A stretch of 44,170 nt of DNA from Planctomycetaceae bacterium. Lineage in GTDB: Bacteria; Planctomycetota; Planctomycetia; Planctomycetales; Planctomycetaceae. Location of the stretch: the NCBI GenBank assembly GCA_028291605.1, contig JAQGHS010000283.1, positions 1 to 44,170 of the forward strand. The letters run 5' to 3'. Under the pieces are notes generated by a model that did not search any database, was not told where the DNA came from, and was given only the letters and a program-made list of their open reading frames with translations. Positions 18,660-28,140 of the stretch are shown here, in pieces (position 1 is the first letter of the stretch; the number at the start of each line of letters is the position of its first letter). A program made the translations under genes and the position numbers.

Positions 18660-19520
18660 GTGGCATATGCTGACCTCAAGCATGACCTTGATGGCAACCT
18701 TCGAATTCTATGGCACTTGCACAACATTAAGGACAGACATCAGCCCTGCCCCGACTGCAAACACATTACCGAGGAGCATCCTGTGTTTCGCAAATTGATG
18801 AGCCTGCTCTTGCGCGCTGATCTGCAGCCTAGCATCGCCTGGTCCGAAATCGATTCCATGGAGATTGTTGCGAGGCAATTCGTGGAACTGCCGGCGCCGG
18901 GATCGCGCACTCGAACGCAGGAACAAGTGCTGTGCACTTCCGGGGAGATGTTTGTCCTCTTCAGTAAGTGTCACGATTCCGGAGGCCTCTCGCGAATTCG
19001 ATTTTCTCGAAACCTCGATGGTCACCGGATGAAGCTCACGGAGTGGATGCCCCTGCCAACCCCGATCTATCGACTTCGCCTGTGGCCGATTGATGGCGCA
19101 TCAACCATGTTCGATAACACGTCACCAACCTGGTTTGGATTGTGGCGAAACGAACCGCCGTTCAGCCCAGGTTCCGACATTTGTTTTATCGATAGCACTG
19201 ATCGCCAATTGTTGAGCGATCTGAGATCCAAACTGTTGGACGGCAATGTTCCCGATTCACTGCGTGTGGAAGAGGAAAGGCAAGAGCGATTCAAGAGTCT
19301 CTCAGAGAAGGAACAGAGGGCAGAATTTGCCGCTCAGTTGTTACAGGCCCGAGCAGCAGCCCATCGCCAGATCGAACTGGCGCTTCCGAATATGGGCCCC
19401 GTGCCCGAAGAGTTGAAGCCCGCGTTTGAGAAACTCAATACGAGAATCCGGGACATCGAGCGAGCTGCGTCGAAAGATTCTGTCGATGGAATTGGTCCGG
19501 AAAAATCACCAGATTCTTAA
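18660..19520 (+). CDS. Hypothetical protein with CxxC (CPDC) motif and charged coiled-coil-like C-terminus
   Basis: 286 aa ORF 19 bp after the macro-domain gene; start codon (GTG) uncertain. Confidence 0.55.
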   Translation: MAYADLKHDLDGNLRILWHLHNIKDRHQPCPDCKHITEEHPVFRKLMSLLLRADLQPSIAWSEIDSMEIVARQFVELPAPGSRTRTQEQVLCTSGEMFVLFSKCHDSGGLSRIRFSRNLDGHRMKLTEWMPLPTPIYRLRLWPIDGASTMFDNTSPTWFGLWRNEPPFSPGSDICFIDSTDRQLLSDLRSKLLDGNVPDSLRVEEERQERFKSLSEKEQRAEFAAQLLQARAAAHRQIELALPNMGPVPEELKPAFEKLNTRIRDIERAASKDSVDGIGPEKSPDS

Positions 19521-19532
19521 TCGATTGGGGCG

Positions 19533-19847
19533 TCACGCCCCCCGAATAAACAACCACGCCAGTCCTCCGACGGTGACCGCACAACCGTAGACGATCCCAA
19601 ATCGCCACACCCAGGGATGATCCACCCAATTCATCGACCAATTGATTCCCCACTTCAAGATCTGACGTTCAAATAAACCAAGCTGCGGATCGTCCAATTT
19701 GTCGGTCACGAATTTTGACGCATAAAAATGGCGCAGCAATCTGACAATTTGACGGTGAAAAAATATCGACATGATCAAGTTGGAGACGCCGATCACCAAC
19801 ACAATCCACGGTCCCCATTGCTGAAGAAAACTGAGGAATTGCGGCAT
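19533..19847 (-). CDS. Small hypothetical membrane protein (alternative start 19916)
   Basis: MPQFLSFLQQWGPWIVLVIGVSNLIMSIFF... and WRFGIVYGCAVTVGGLAWLFIRGA TM helices. Confidence 0.6.
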   Translation of the reverse strand: MPQFLSFLQQWGPWIVLVIGVSNLIMSIFFHRQIVRLLRHFYASKFVTDKLDDPQLGLFERQILKWGINWSMNWVDHPWVWRFGIVYGCAVTVGGLAWLFIRGA

Positions 19848-19910
19848 TGGGACAGAACTCTGAAACGGAGCGATAGAGAATCGATTAGGGGCGGGCGAGG
19901 GGGTGATTTG

Positions 19911-20012
19911 AACCACGAATCATACGAATGACACGAATCCTAAAGACGGACGGCTGTCCCTTTGCATGCAGTTTTCAGGATTTCGATTCGTGTCATTTGT
20001 GTGATTCGTGGT
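19911..20012. repeat. Inverted repeat, family B, copy 3
   Basis: aaccacgaatcatacgaatgacacgaatc / gattcgtgtcatttgtgtgattcgtggt. Confidence 0.9.
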
Positions 20013-20051
20013 CCACACTCTTTTGATCAACGGAATGTTTTGTAAGCCGTT

Positions 20052-21479
20052 CTAGACTAATTCCGGCAACGGTCGATGGTCACCAACCAGATATTGGGGC
20101 CGTCCTGCCAAATCATTGAATTGCGTCGTGCCGACGTCAATTCCCAACTGGTGATAAAGCGTCGCGAACACGTCGCGGAAATGAACCGGACGGCTGAGCG
20201 GCACTTCTCCCCAGCGGGTGCTCGAACCGATGACCTGGCCGTGGCGCATGCCGCCACCAGCCAGTAACGCGCCGGCCACATTGGGCCAGTGGTCTCGGCC
20301 GGCATTGCGATTGACCTTCGGGGTGCGGCCGAACTCGCCCCAGGCGACTACGGCCACGTCGTCCAGCAGCCCGCGTTCTTCCAGGTCTTCGATCAGTGCC
20401 GACAGGCCAAGATCCAACAGCGGCAGCGTCCCGCGGGCTTCATTGAAGACATCCTTGTGCCAGTCCCAGTTGTACGCTCCCTGCAGCATTCGCCCGAACG
20501 GCCAGCGAGTAAACGCCAGCGTCACGCACCGCGCCCCCGCTTCAATCACCCGCCGCGCCAGCAAGAACTGGTCCAGTAAAGTCTTGCCATCACGCTCAAG
20601 GGGGTAGTCCACATCCAGCCCATAACGCCGGCGAGTCCGGCTGTTTTCGCGGCTGAGGTCCAAGGCTTCGGCCAGGCGCGGTGATGTGAGGACCTCAAAC
20701 GCCTGACGGTGGAATTCTTCGATGCCGTCGGTCAGGCCCTCCTGATCCACCTGGCGACGGAAGCGATCAAAGCTCGCCAGCAACGCCCGCCGGTCCGACA
20801 GCCGATCCAAGCTGACTCCATTGAGCATGATGTTCCGACGATCGACCGCCTGCACTTCAAATCCCGCATGGGCGGCCCCCAGGTAGCCCGGCTGGGTCGG
20901 CGGCGTCCGCAGGATGAAACGAGCGTCAGGACCGAGGGGCGTCAAATCCACGCACGGCGGAACACCCAGCACGCGCGGCCCGAATTGCCGCGACAGCACC
21001 GACCCCATCGACGGCCAATCTCCGGGCGGATAACCGGGCACTATAGCCGAGGACGCCATCGGCGGATGCGACTCCCAACCGGTCGAACACCAATGTGTGT
21101 TGTGATCGTCGCGAGCCCCCATCAGCGAACGGATCAGGGTCAGCTTGTCAGCCATACCAGCCAGACGCGGCAATAGCTCGCAGATCTCGGTGCCCGGCAC
21201 ATTGGTTGCAATCGGCCGGAACTCACCGCGGATTTCCGACGGTGCTTCAGGCTTCAGATCATACATGTCCAAGTGAGACGGCCCGCCCGGCAGCAGCACC
21301 ATGATGATGCCTTTGGCCGCACCGGACGCATTCCCAGTTCGGCGAATGCCACTTTGCGCTTCCGACCGCAAGATCTCCGGCAGTGCGAGCCCCCCCAGCG
21401 CCAGTCCGCCAATTTGCAGACAATTGCGGCGCGAGAGACCATCACACGCAGTCGATTTCGGTCCACCGATATTCAGCAT
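20052..21479 (-). CDS. DUF1501 family protein, Tat-exported
   Basis: SRRNCLQIGGLALGGLALPEIL Tat signal; VLLPGGPSHLDMYDLKPEAPSEIRGEF; VVAWGEFGRTPKVNRNAGRDHWPNVAGALLAGGGMRHGQVIG. Confidence 0.92.
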   Translation of the reverse strand: MLNIGGPKSTACDGLSRRNCLQIGGLALGGLALPEILRSEAQSGIRRTGNASGAAKGIIMVLLPGGPSHLDMYDLKPEAPSEIRGEFRPIATNVPGTEICELLPRLAGMADKLTLIRSLMGARDDHNTHWCSTGWESHPPMASSAIVPGYPPGDWPSMGSVLSRQFGPRVLGVPPCVDLTPLGPDARFILRTPPTQPGYLGAAHAGFEVQAVDRRNIMLNGVSLDRLSDRRALLASFDRFRRQVDQEGLTDGIEEFHRQAFEVLTSPRLAEALDLSRENSRTRRRYGLDVDYPLERDGKTLLDQFLLARRVIEAGARCVTLAFTRWPFGRMLQGAYNWDWHKDVFNEARGTLPLLDLGLSALIEDLEERGLLDDVAVVAWGEFGRTPKVNRNAGRDHWPNVAGALLAGGGMRHGQVIGSSTRWGEVPLSRPVHFRDVFATLYHQLGIDVGTTQFNDLAGRPQYLVGDHRPLPELV

Positions 21480-21570
21480 GTTCCAAATCTCGAGCGGCCA
21501 TGTTTACATCAACAACTATTGATATATCTGATTTGGGGGACAACTGCAAATATTTTTGGCTTCGAAAGAG

Positions 21571-21861
21571 TTACGTCATTGCAATCCGGGCCTGCAGTTC
21601 TGCTAACGAAATCCCGGTCACCAGGAACTTCTTCTGGCTGGACGTTTCGCCTGACACCAACGAAATCTGTGAGCGTTTCAGGTCGAGTCCTTCGGCCAGC
21701 ACTTCAATAATAGCGGCGTTGGCCTTCCCCTTTTCCGGGGCTTGGGTCACCGAAACTTTCAGTTGCCCGGCGTGCTCACCGGTGAGTGCGTTCTTCTTCG
21801 CCCCCGGCTGAGCTCGAACGGGCAGGATGATCCCGGAATCTCGCTGTTCAAGGGCAATCAA
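21571..21861 (-). CDS. DUF167 / YggU family protein
   Basis: LPVRAQPGAKKNALTGEHAGQLKVSVTQAPEKGKANAAIIEVLAEGLDLKRSQISLVSGETSSQKKFLV. Confidence 0.92.
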   Translation of the reverse strand: MIALEQRDSGIILPVRAQPGAKKNALTGEHAGQLKVSVTQAPEKGKANAAIIEVLAEGLDLKRSQISLVSGETSSQKKFLVTGISLAELQARIAMT

Positions 21862-21881
21862 CGTCCGGTCATTCCTTATTT

Positions 21882-21914
21882 AAGGCGAGCGTTGGGCGTA
21901 TGCCCAATGATTGT
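21882..21914 (+). repeat. Single arm of family J
   Basis: aaggcgagcgttgggcgtatgcccaatgattgt. Confidence 0.75.
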
Positions 21915-21965
21915 TTGCGACGTGGAAATGTTCGCGTGCATCCCATTAGTCCTATAAGGACCATC

Positions 21966-22007
21966 GGTCCCATCTGTCCCATCAAAAGCGATGGGACAGA
22001 TGGGGCC
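21966..22007. repeat. Inverted repeat, family L (gtcccatctgtcccatc)
   Basis: ggtcccatctgtcccatc / gatgggacagatggggcc, 17 of 18 complementary, 6-nt loop. Confidence 0.88.
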
Positions 22008-22041
22008 AATTAACAGCAATGACTCCGCCGAACTCAGGACA

Positions 22042-22974
22042 TCATTTCGCCGCGGCAACCTTCACGCCGCTGAGCGGGTGCTGAGTCACCGCTTCCCAGG
22101 CCAATTCCTGCAGCAGCAAATTCAACTTGTCGTCCCATTCCGGCTTCTTGGCGGCGGCCAAGGCCTGCGGCATTGGCAGGCCGACTGGCGAACGCTGATA
22201 GATCACCGCAAAATGGCAGTACGAAACCAACAGTTGCAGTGGTGCGGTGGCATGACCGATGGGGTCTGTGAACAGGTCTTCCTGCTGCTTCAGTCCGGGT
22301 ACTTGCCCGGCAATAATCTTTTCTCGCAGGGCAATAATCGCCTGGCCCGCCGGCACCACGAACAACACCTGCTTGCCAAATTTCTTGTTCAGCTCGACGA
22401 CATGCTCGTCCATCGACTTGAAGTAGGGTGCGTGCAGCTTGCGCAGGTCGTCGGCCGTCGGGGCGTTGTGATCGACCTTGGCCGGGCGCTGTTTGAAGGT
22501 CGTGTCATAGATGTCGAAGGGCAGCCAGAATTCTTCAATCGTCACGCGAATGTTCGGGTTGCCTTCCAGGGCGAGCGTGGCGAATTTCTCAATGCCGTCA
22601 TCGGGCAGATGGATCGGCGCGAGCGTCAGGACATCCGCCTTACCGCTTTTGAGAACTTCTTTCGACTTGAATTTGTCGTCCGCCACATCCCAGTGCTGAA
22701 TGACACGCGAACCGCCGATCGAGGACAGGCCGACCAGCACATGGTCCTTGATGCCGGCAGCTTTCGCCATCTGCGCCAGTTGGCCCGGCACAAACACGTG
22801 AAAACTATGCCCCGCCGAATACACCCGCAAGCCCTTCTCAATGGGTTTCGTCGCGGCCGCGTCCTCGGCAACTGCCACCGTGGGCGGGCTGGCCAGGAAC
22901 GGGATTCCCGTCGTCAGGCAAATCGCCAGAGCGGCCGCCGTTAAAGTTCGGCACCATCGAGTTCGTAGAGACAT
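22042..22974 (-). CDS. Secreted protein, possibly SGNH-hydrolase fold
   Basis: Signal peptide; VYSAGHSFHVFVPGQLAQMAKAAG resembles the first SGNH block; HATAPLQLLVSYCHFAVIYQRSPVGLP near C-terminus. Fold assignment tentative. Confidence 0.6.
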   Translation of the reverse strand: MSLRTRWCRTLTAAALAICLTTGIPFLASPPTVAVAEDAAATKPIEKGLRVYSAGHSFHVFVPGQLAQMAKAAGIKDHVLVGLSSIGGSRVIQHWDVADDKFKSKEVLKSGKADVLTLAPIHLPDDGIEKFATLALEGNPNIRVTIEEFWLPFDIYDTTFKQRPAKVDHNAPTADDLRKLHAPYFKSMDEHVVELNKKFGKQVLFVVPAGQAIIALREKIIAGQVPGLKQQEDLFTDPIGHATAPLQLLVSYCHFAVIYQRSPVGLPMPQALAAAKKPEWDDKLNLLLQELAWEAVTQHPLSGVKVAAAK

Positions 22975-23380
22975 GTTGAAAATCCTTGAAGCAGGACAAA
23001 GTGAGTCGAAGTCTCACGGTGAGCGCCGGCCGATCAAGCGAGACTCGCTGAGTGCGGCCATGATACTGTGGCGAGGAGTTGTAAATCCATCGTCGTGCTG
23101 ATGTCATCACTTTTGATTCGCGTCTCTTCGTAGGCGAGCGTCCGGATGGTTGTCAGCGACTTACAAGAAACGCGACAGCGTCCATACCCACGGACAATCA
23201 GGCGAGCCGGGCCGAATTAAAGAATGTGGGTAGCCCCCGGAATCAATTCGCATCCCCTTTCCAACCCGCATCACAAACTGATCAGCTATTTGTCAGGTGC
23301 TTCGCCGACTACAATTACCAGACGCCGTTGGCGACGTATTATCTGCCATTCCACCGAGTTTTTCGGAATCACATTGAACG

Positions 23381-26300
23381 ATGGCTCTCGAATCATTTCA
23401 TCCTTTGATTCAGCGGTGGTTTCAGTCGCGATTTGCAGGTCCCACCGAGCCGCAGCGTGAAGGCTGGCCCCATATCGCGGCCGGTCGCGACACGCTCATT
23501 GCCGCGCCGACGGGCTCCGGCAAGACCCTGACCGCCTTTCTCGCCGCGATTGACCGGTTGCTTAAACTGAGTGTCGCGGGCGAATTGCATGATACTCTGC
23601 GAGTCATCTACGTCTCGCCGTTGCGAGCCTTGTCCAACGACATGCAGCGTAACCTGCAGACGCCCCTGGACGAAATCTTCGCTCTGGCCGCGCAGGAAGG
23701 ATTGGAAATCGCCCCGATCCGTGTTGGATTGCGCACCGGCGATACGCCAGCCAAAGACCGGGCGGCGATGACTCGCCGGCCACCGCATATTCTCGTCACG
23801 ACGCCCGAATCGCTCTATCTGCTGCTGACGGGCAAAAAAAGCCGCGAACGCATGCGACACGTCGAGACGGTCATCGTCGATGAGATCCACGCCCTCGTGC
23901 GAGACAAGCGTGGCTCGCACTTATCGCTGTCGCTGGAACGTCTGGTGGCCCTGTGCGAGCGGCCTCCGCAACGGGTGGGGTTGTCCGCGACCCAGCGACC
24001 GATTGAACTCACCGCCGAGTTCCTGATCGGAGCCCGCCCCGTGGCCGACGCTGCTAGCGTCGGCGTCCAAGTCGCTACTGATACTCTAGATCAGAATACA
24101 AATGCCGATGCTGGCAGCGTCGGCCACGGGACGCTGCCGACTTCCAACGGTAAATCTAAACCTGCAACGAAACAACGTTCATTATTTTCAGACGATGACA
24201 TCGAGCCGCTTGCCGCCGTCTCTCAACCGCTCTTTCCGCCAATCCAGCCGATTGGCCAATCTGTTGCCGAGCGTTGCGTCATCATCGATGTTGGCCACCG
24301 CCGGCAACTTGACCTCGCTATTGAAACGCCCCTCACCGAAATTGGTGCCGTATGCACCCATGAGCAATGGGCCGAGGTCCATGAACAGATCATCGAACTG
24401 ATCAAGGCCCATCGCAGCACGCTGATCTTCGTCAACACACGGCGTCTGGCGGAACGCGTCACCCATCAGTTGTCGGAACTGCTCGGTCCCGATCAAGTCA
24501 GCAGCCATCACGGCTCGTTGTCGGCGAAGTCACGGCAGGATACCGAACTGCGATTGAAATTCGGCCAGCTCAAGGCGGTCGTCGCGACAGCCTCATTGGA
24601 ACTCGGGCTGGATGTCGGCTACATCGACCTGGTGATTCAAATCGGATCACCACGCGCCATCGCCACATTCCTGCAACGCGTGGGCCGCTCGGGGCACGCC
24701 TTGGGCTTAATCCCCAAGGGACGGCTGTTTGCCCTCACACGCGATGAATTAATCGAATCGATGGCGGTCATCCGAGCAGTACGACAGGGGATCCTCGACA
24801 AGATTCTCATTCCGGAAGCGCCGCTCGATATTCTGGCCCAGCAGATCGTCGCCGAGGTCGCTCATCAAGACTGGCAAACGGATGACTTGTTCGCCTTAGT
24901 CCGCCGAGCTTATCCCTATCGAAATTTGCCGCGGGCCAAGTTTGACGCGATTGTGCATATGCTGAGCGAAGGGATCGCGACCGCGACCGGCCGCAGCCGC
25001 ATCTATGTCCATCACGATCAAGTCGGCCGTCGCCTGCGGGCTCGCAAAGGAGCAGGCATTGCCGCCGTGATGGGAGGCGGGGCGATCCCTGAAATCGCCA
25101 CGTATCGCGTTGTCGCTGAGCCTGATAACACGGTCGTCGGCAGCCTCGACGAGGACTTCGCAGTCGAGAGTACGCGTGGGGATGTGTTTCTGCTGGGAAA
25201 TACATCCTGGCGGATCATGAACGTGCGCGGGGGCGACGTCAACGTGGTCGATGCCGGCGGCGCACCACCGACTATCCCCTTCTGGTTTGGCGAGGCACCC
25301 GGCCGGACTCTCGAGCTGTCGGCCGAAGTTTCTCGGCTGCGCGAGGATCTCTCGGCCCGTGTGATCGATCCGGTGGAAGCGGAAAACTGGCTCGTCGCGG
25401 AAACCTCCTGCAAGCCTGAAGCCGCGAAGCAAACAGTGCTGTACGTCACCGCGCAGAAGGCCGCGATTGGACTGGTGCCGACTCAAAAACAAGTCGTATT
25501 TGAACGCTTTTTTGATGAGAGCGGCGGTATGCAGCTCGTGATCCATGCCCCGTTCGGCGGCCGCATCACGCGGGCCTGGGGTATGGCCATGCGCAAGCGG
25601 TTCTGCCGTTCGTTCGACTTCGAACTGCAGGCGACCGCCGACGATGACGGCATCATTCTGTCGCTCGGCCCGCAGCATAGCTTTCCCCTGGAAAGCATGT
25701 TCGCGATGCTCAACCCGCAGAATGCCCGCAACCTGCTGGAACAAGCGGTCCTGGCGAATCCCATGTACCAGACCCGTTGGCGGTGGAATGTGATCCGCGC
25801 ACTGCAGGTCATGCGAAGCTCCGGCGGTAAGAAGGTCCCGCCGCCGTTGCTGCGATTTCGTTCGGACGATTTGCTGACCGCCGTCTTCCCCAAGCTGACC
25901 GGCTGCAAGGAGGAGATCGTCGGGGACATCCCGGTTCCCGACCATCCGCTCGCGCAGCAGACAATGGAAGACTGCATGTTCGAGGCCCTCGATATTCAGG
26001 GTTTGCAGGATGTTCTGCAGCAAGTGGTGGGACATGACATCACCCTCGTTCCGCGCGACACGCGAGAGCCTTCCCCCTTCTGCTATGAGTTATTGAACGC
26101 GAATCCGTATGCCTTCCTGGACGGGGGCGAACTTCAAGAACGCCGGACTCGCGCGGTCAACACGCGACGTTCACTCACGGTCGAAAGTGTGAGCGATCTG
26201 GGACGCCTTGATCCGCTGGCGATTGAACGTGTACGCCGCGAGGCCCAGCCACTGATCCGCGACGCCGACGAACTGCACGACGCGATGTTGAGCCGCATTC

Positions 26301-28138
26301 TGTTGCCGCTCGAAGAGGGTGAAGTTTACACCCCGTGGTTCAATCAATTGGCAAATGCCGGACGGGCAACAACTGTCACCGTGACGGCGCCAGAACCGGA
26401 GCACGCTCCGTCACCGCGGACTCGAACGTATTGGGCTCCGACCGAGCGTTTACCCGCGGTGCGAGTGGCCTATCCCGGCGCGGAGCTCGGCAAGGAACTT
26501 CCCGTTCCTGAAGGAGTGCAAGCGGATTGGACCGACATCGACGCACGAATCGCACTCGTTCGCGGATATCTCGATTCCTGCGGCCCGACGACCGCTGCGG
26601 TGGTTGGGGAGCTACTCAGTCTGCCTGAACGCCAAGTATTCGCCTGCCTGGAATACCTCGAAGGCGAAGGGGTCATTCTGCGCGGACGGTTTACTCCCGA
26701 GGGAGTCCGCTTCGTCGGCGAACAGACGCTGACCATTGAACACAGCCGGCCGGAAGAAGACGCTGAGCAGCCGGCAGCCGATCCACCCATTGAATGGTGT
26801 CATCGAAGGTTATTGGCCCGTATTCACCGCCTGACCTTGGAAGGCTTGCGGAAAGAAATCGAGCCCGTCGAGGTCGACACCTTCATACGCTTCCTGATGC
26901 GGCATCAGGGACTTGCCGCTGGAGGGCGACTGACCGGCACGAACGGCGTCTATCAAGTCCTGGGACAACTGCAGGGAATTGACGTCCCCGCCGTCAGTTG
27001 GGAGCGAGACTTGCTTCCGGCCCGCGTCGAAAAATATCAACCGACGTGGCTCGACGAACTGTGTCTGACCGGCGAAATCGGCTGGGGGCGAATCTTCCCA
27101 CCGAAGCGCGATCCCGACCGCAGTCGTCCCATGGCCAGCCTGACGCGAGTCGCGCCGGTGTCGATTTTCTTGCGGGAAGACATTGTCTGGTTAACCGCCC
27201 GCAGCCCGGTGCTGGATCCGCAAACCCTCAGCAGTCCGGCGCAGGAATTATTCGAACTATTGACAGCCCGCGGGGCCATGTTCGCGGCCGACATTTTGTC
27301 CGCGACTCGATTATTACCGGCTCAATTGGACGACGTGCTGGGTGAATTGATTACGCAAGGCTTCGTCACCGCCGACGGATTCGGTGGCTTGCGCCGACTC
27401 ATCGCCAGCAAGTCGTCCACTAACGGCCGCGATTCGCACGGACTGCGCCGCGGGGCCGTTCGCACACGGCAATCCACCTCGGGAGTCGGCCGCTGGTCCC
27501 TCTGGCGAACAGCCGCCGATCCCGCACTGGCCCCGGAATCGCTCACCGAGCAATGGGCCTGGCAACTGCTCAGGCGTTGGGGAGTCATGTTCCGCGACTT
27601 GTTGACACGCGAAGCCGGCGCCCCGCAATGGTGGGAATTGGTCCAAGTCTACCGCCGACTGGAAGCCCGCGGTGAGATTCGCGGTGGCCGCTTCATTACG
27701 GGTGTTGCCGGAGAGCAGTTTGCATTGGGCGATACCATTCGGACCCTGCGTCAACTACGAGATGAACCTGGCGAACAGGAACTTGTGGTGATTTCCGGAG
27801 CCGATCCGCTGAATCTGGTGGGGATCATAACTCAACACCCTCGAGTCATCAGCACGGCCTCCAACCGCGTCGCCTATCTCAACGGCAAGCCGCTGGCGGC
27901 ATTGCAAGGGGGAGAAGTTCTTCGCTTCAGTGACATCCCGCGCGAGATTGAAAAAGTCCTTGCGGAGAAGTTCCGGTTGGAGTTTATGGAAGATTCCGTT
28001 CTGGCTCCGGAGGTCACTCCACCTGCTGTTGATAATGTGCCGCCTCCGGTTCCCCCCAGCGTTCCTCGCGATAGCAAGCCTAAACGAGCGAGCGGGCCCA
28101 GATATCCCAATAGCATTCCGCGACCGCGGATTTCATGA
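23381..28138 (+). CDS. lhr: Full-length Lhr-type DEAD/DEAH superfamily 2 helicase
   Basis: 1585 aa; AAPTGSGKTLTAFLAAID, VIYVSPLRALSNDMQRNL, TTPESLYLLL, IVDEIHALVRDKRGSHLSLSLERL, GLSATQRP, FVNTRRLAERV, VATASLELGLDVGYIDLVIQIGSPRAIATFLQRVGRSGH. Confidence 0.93.
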   Translation: MALESFHPLIQRWFQSRFAGPTEPQREGWPHIAAGRDTLIAAPTGSGKTLTAFLAAIDRLLKLSVAGELHDTLRVIYVSPLRALSNDMQRNLQTPLDEIFALAAQEGLEIAPIRVGLRTGDTPAKDRAAMTRRPPHILVTTPESLYLLLTGKKSRERMRHVETVIVDEIHALVRDKRGSHLSLSLERLVALCERPPQRVGLSATQRPIELTAEFLIGARPVADAASVGVQVATDTLDQNTNADAGSVGHGTLPTSNGKSKPATKQRSLFSDDDIEPLAAVSQPLFPPIQPIGQSVAERCVIIDVGHRRQLDLAIETPLTEIGAVCTHEQWAEVHEQIIELIKAHRSTLIFVNTRRLAERVTHQLSELLGPDQVSSHHGSLSAKSRQDTELRLKFGQLKAVVATASLELGLDVGYIDLVIQIGSPRAIATFLQRVGRSGHALGLIPKGRLFALTRDELIESMAVIRAVRQGILDKILIPEAPLDILAQQIVAEVAHQDWQTDDLFALVRRAYPYRNLPRAKFDAIVHMLSEGIATATGRSRIYVHHDQVGRRLRARKGAGIAAVMGGGAIPEIATYRVVAEPDNTVVGSLDEDFAVESTRGDVFLLGNTSWRIMNVRGGDVNVVDAGGAPPTIPFWFGEAPGRTLELSAEVSRLREDLSARVIDPVEAENWLVAETSCKPEAAKQTVLYVTAQKAAIGLVPTQKQVVFERFFDESGGMQLVIHAPFGGRITRAWGMAMRKRFCRSFDFELQATADDDGIILSLGPQHSFPLESMFAMLNPQNARNLLEQAVLANPMYQTRWRWNVIRALQVMRSSGGKKVPPPLLRFRSDDLLTAVFPKLTGCKEEIVGDIPVPDHPLAQQTMEDCMFEALDIQGLQDVLQQVVGHDITLVPRDTREPSPFCYELLNANPYAFLDGGELQERRTRAVNTRRSLTVESVSDLGRLDPLAIERVRREAQPLIRDADELHDAMLSRILLPLEEGEVYTPWFNQLANAGRATTVTVTAPEPEHAPSPRTRTYWAPTERLPAVRVAYPGAELGKELPVPEGVQADWTDIDARIALVRGYLDSCGPTTAAVVGELLSLPERQVFACLEYLEGEGVILRGRFTPEGVRFVGEQTLTIEHSRPEEDAEQPAADPPIEWCHRRLLARIHRLTLEGLRKEIEPVEVDTFIRFLMRHQGLAAGGRLTGTNGVYQVLGQLQGIDVPAVSWERDLLPARVEKYQPTWLDELCLTGEIGWGRIFPPKRDPDRSRPMASLTRVAPVSIFLREDIVWLTARSPVLDPQTLSSPAQELFELLTARGAMFAADILSATRLLPAQLDDVLGELITQGFVTADGFGGLRRLIASKSSTNGRDSHGLRRGAVRTRQSTSGVGRWSLWRTAADPALAPESLTEQWAWQLLRRWGVMFRDLLTREAGAPQWWELVQVYRRLEARGEIRGGRFITGVAGEQFALGDTIRTLRQLRDEPGEQELVVISGADPLNLVGIITQHPRVISTASNRVAYLNGKPLAALQGGEVLRFSDIPREIEKVLAEKFRLEFMEDSVLAPEVTPPAVDNVPPPVPPSVPRDSKPKRASGPRYPNSIPRPRIS
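24041..24126. repeat. Inverted repeat, family K, inside the Lhr coding sequence
   Basis: gtggccgacgctgctagcgtcggc / gccgatgctggcagcgtcggccac, 22 of 24 complementary; first arm is itself gccgacgct-gct-agcgtcggc. Confidence 0.9.
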
Positions 28139-28140
28139 TA

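Noticed and set aside
18667-18800. Alternative short frame starting at ATG 18667 (MLTSSMTLMATFEFYGT...)
   Set aside because: Ends after about 43 codons. A frameshift explanation is possible but the GTG-started long frame is simpler.
21990-22944. Plus-strand 317-aa ORF opposite the SGNH-like gene
   Set aside because: Antisense ORF; the minus-strand frame has a signal peptide and coherent sequence.
24896-26035. Long minus-strand ORF (379 aa) opposite lhr
   Set aside because: Antisense to strongly conserved helicase sequence; no recognisable domain, consistent with a GC-rich shadow ORF.
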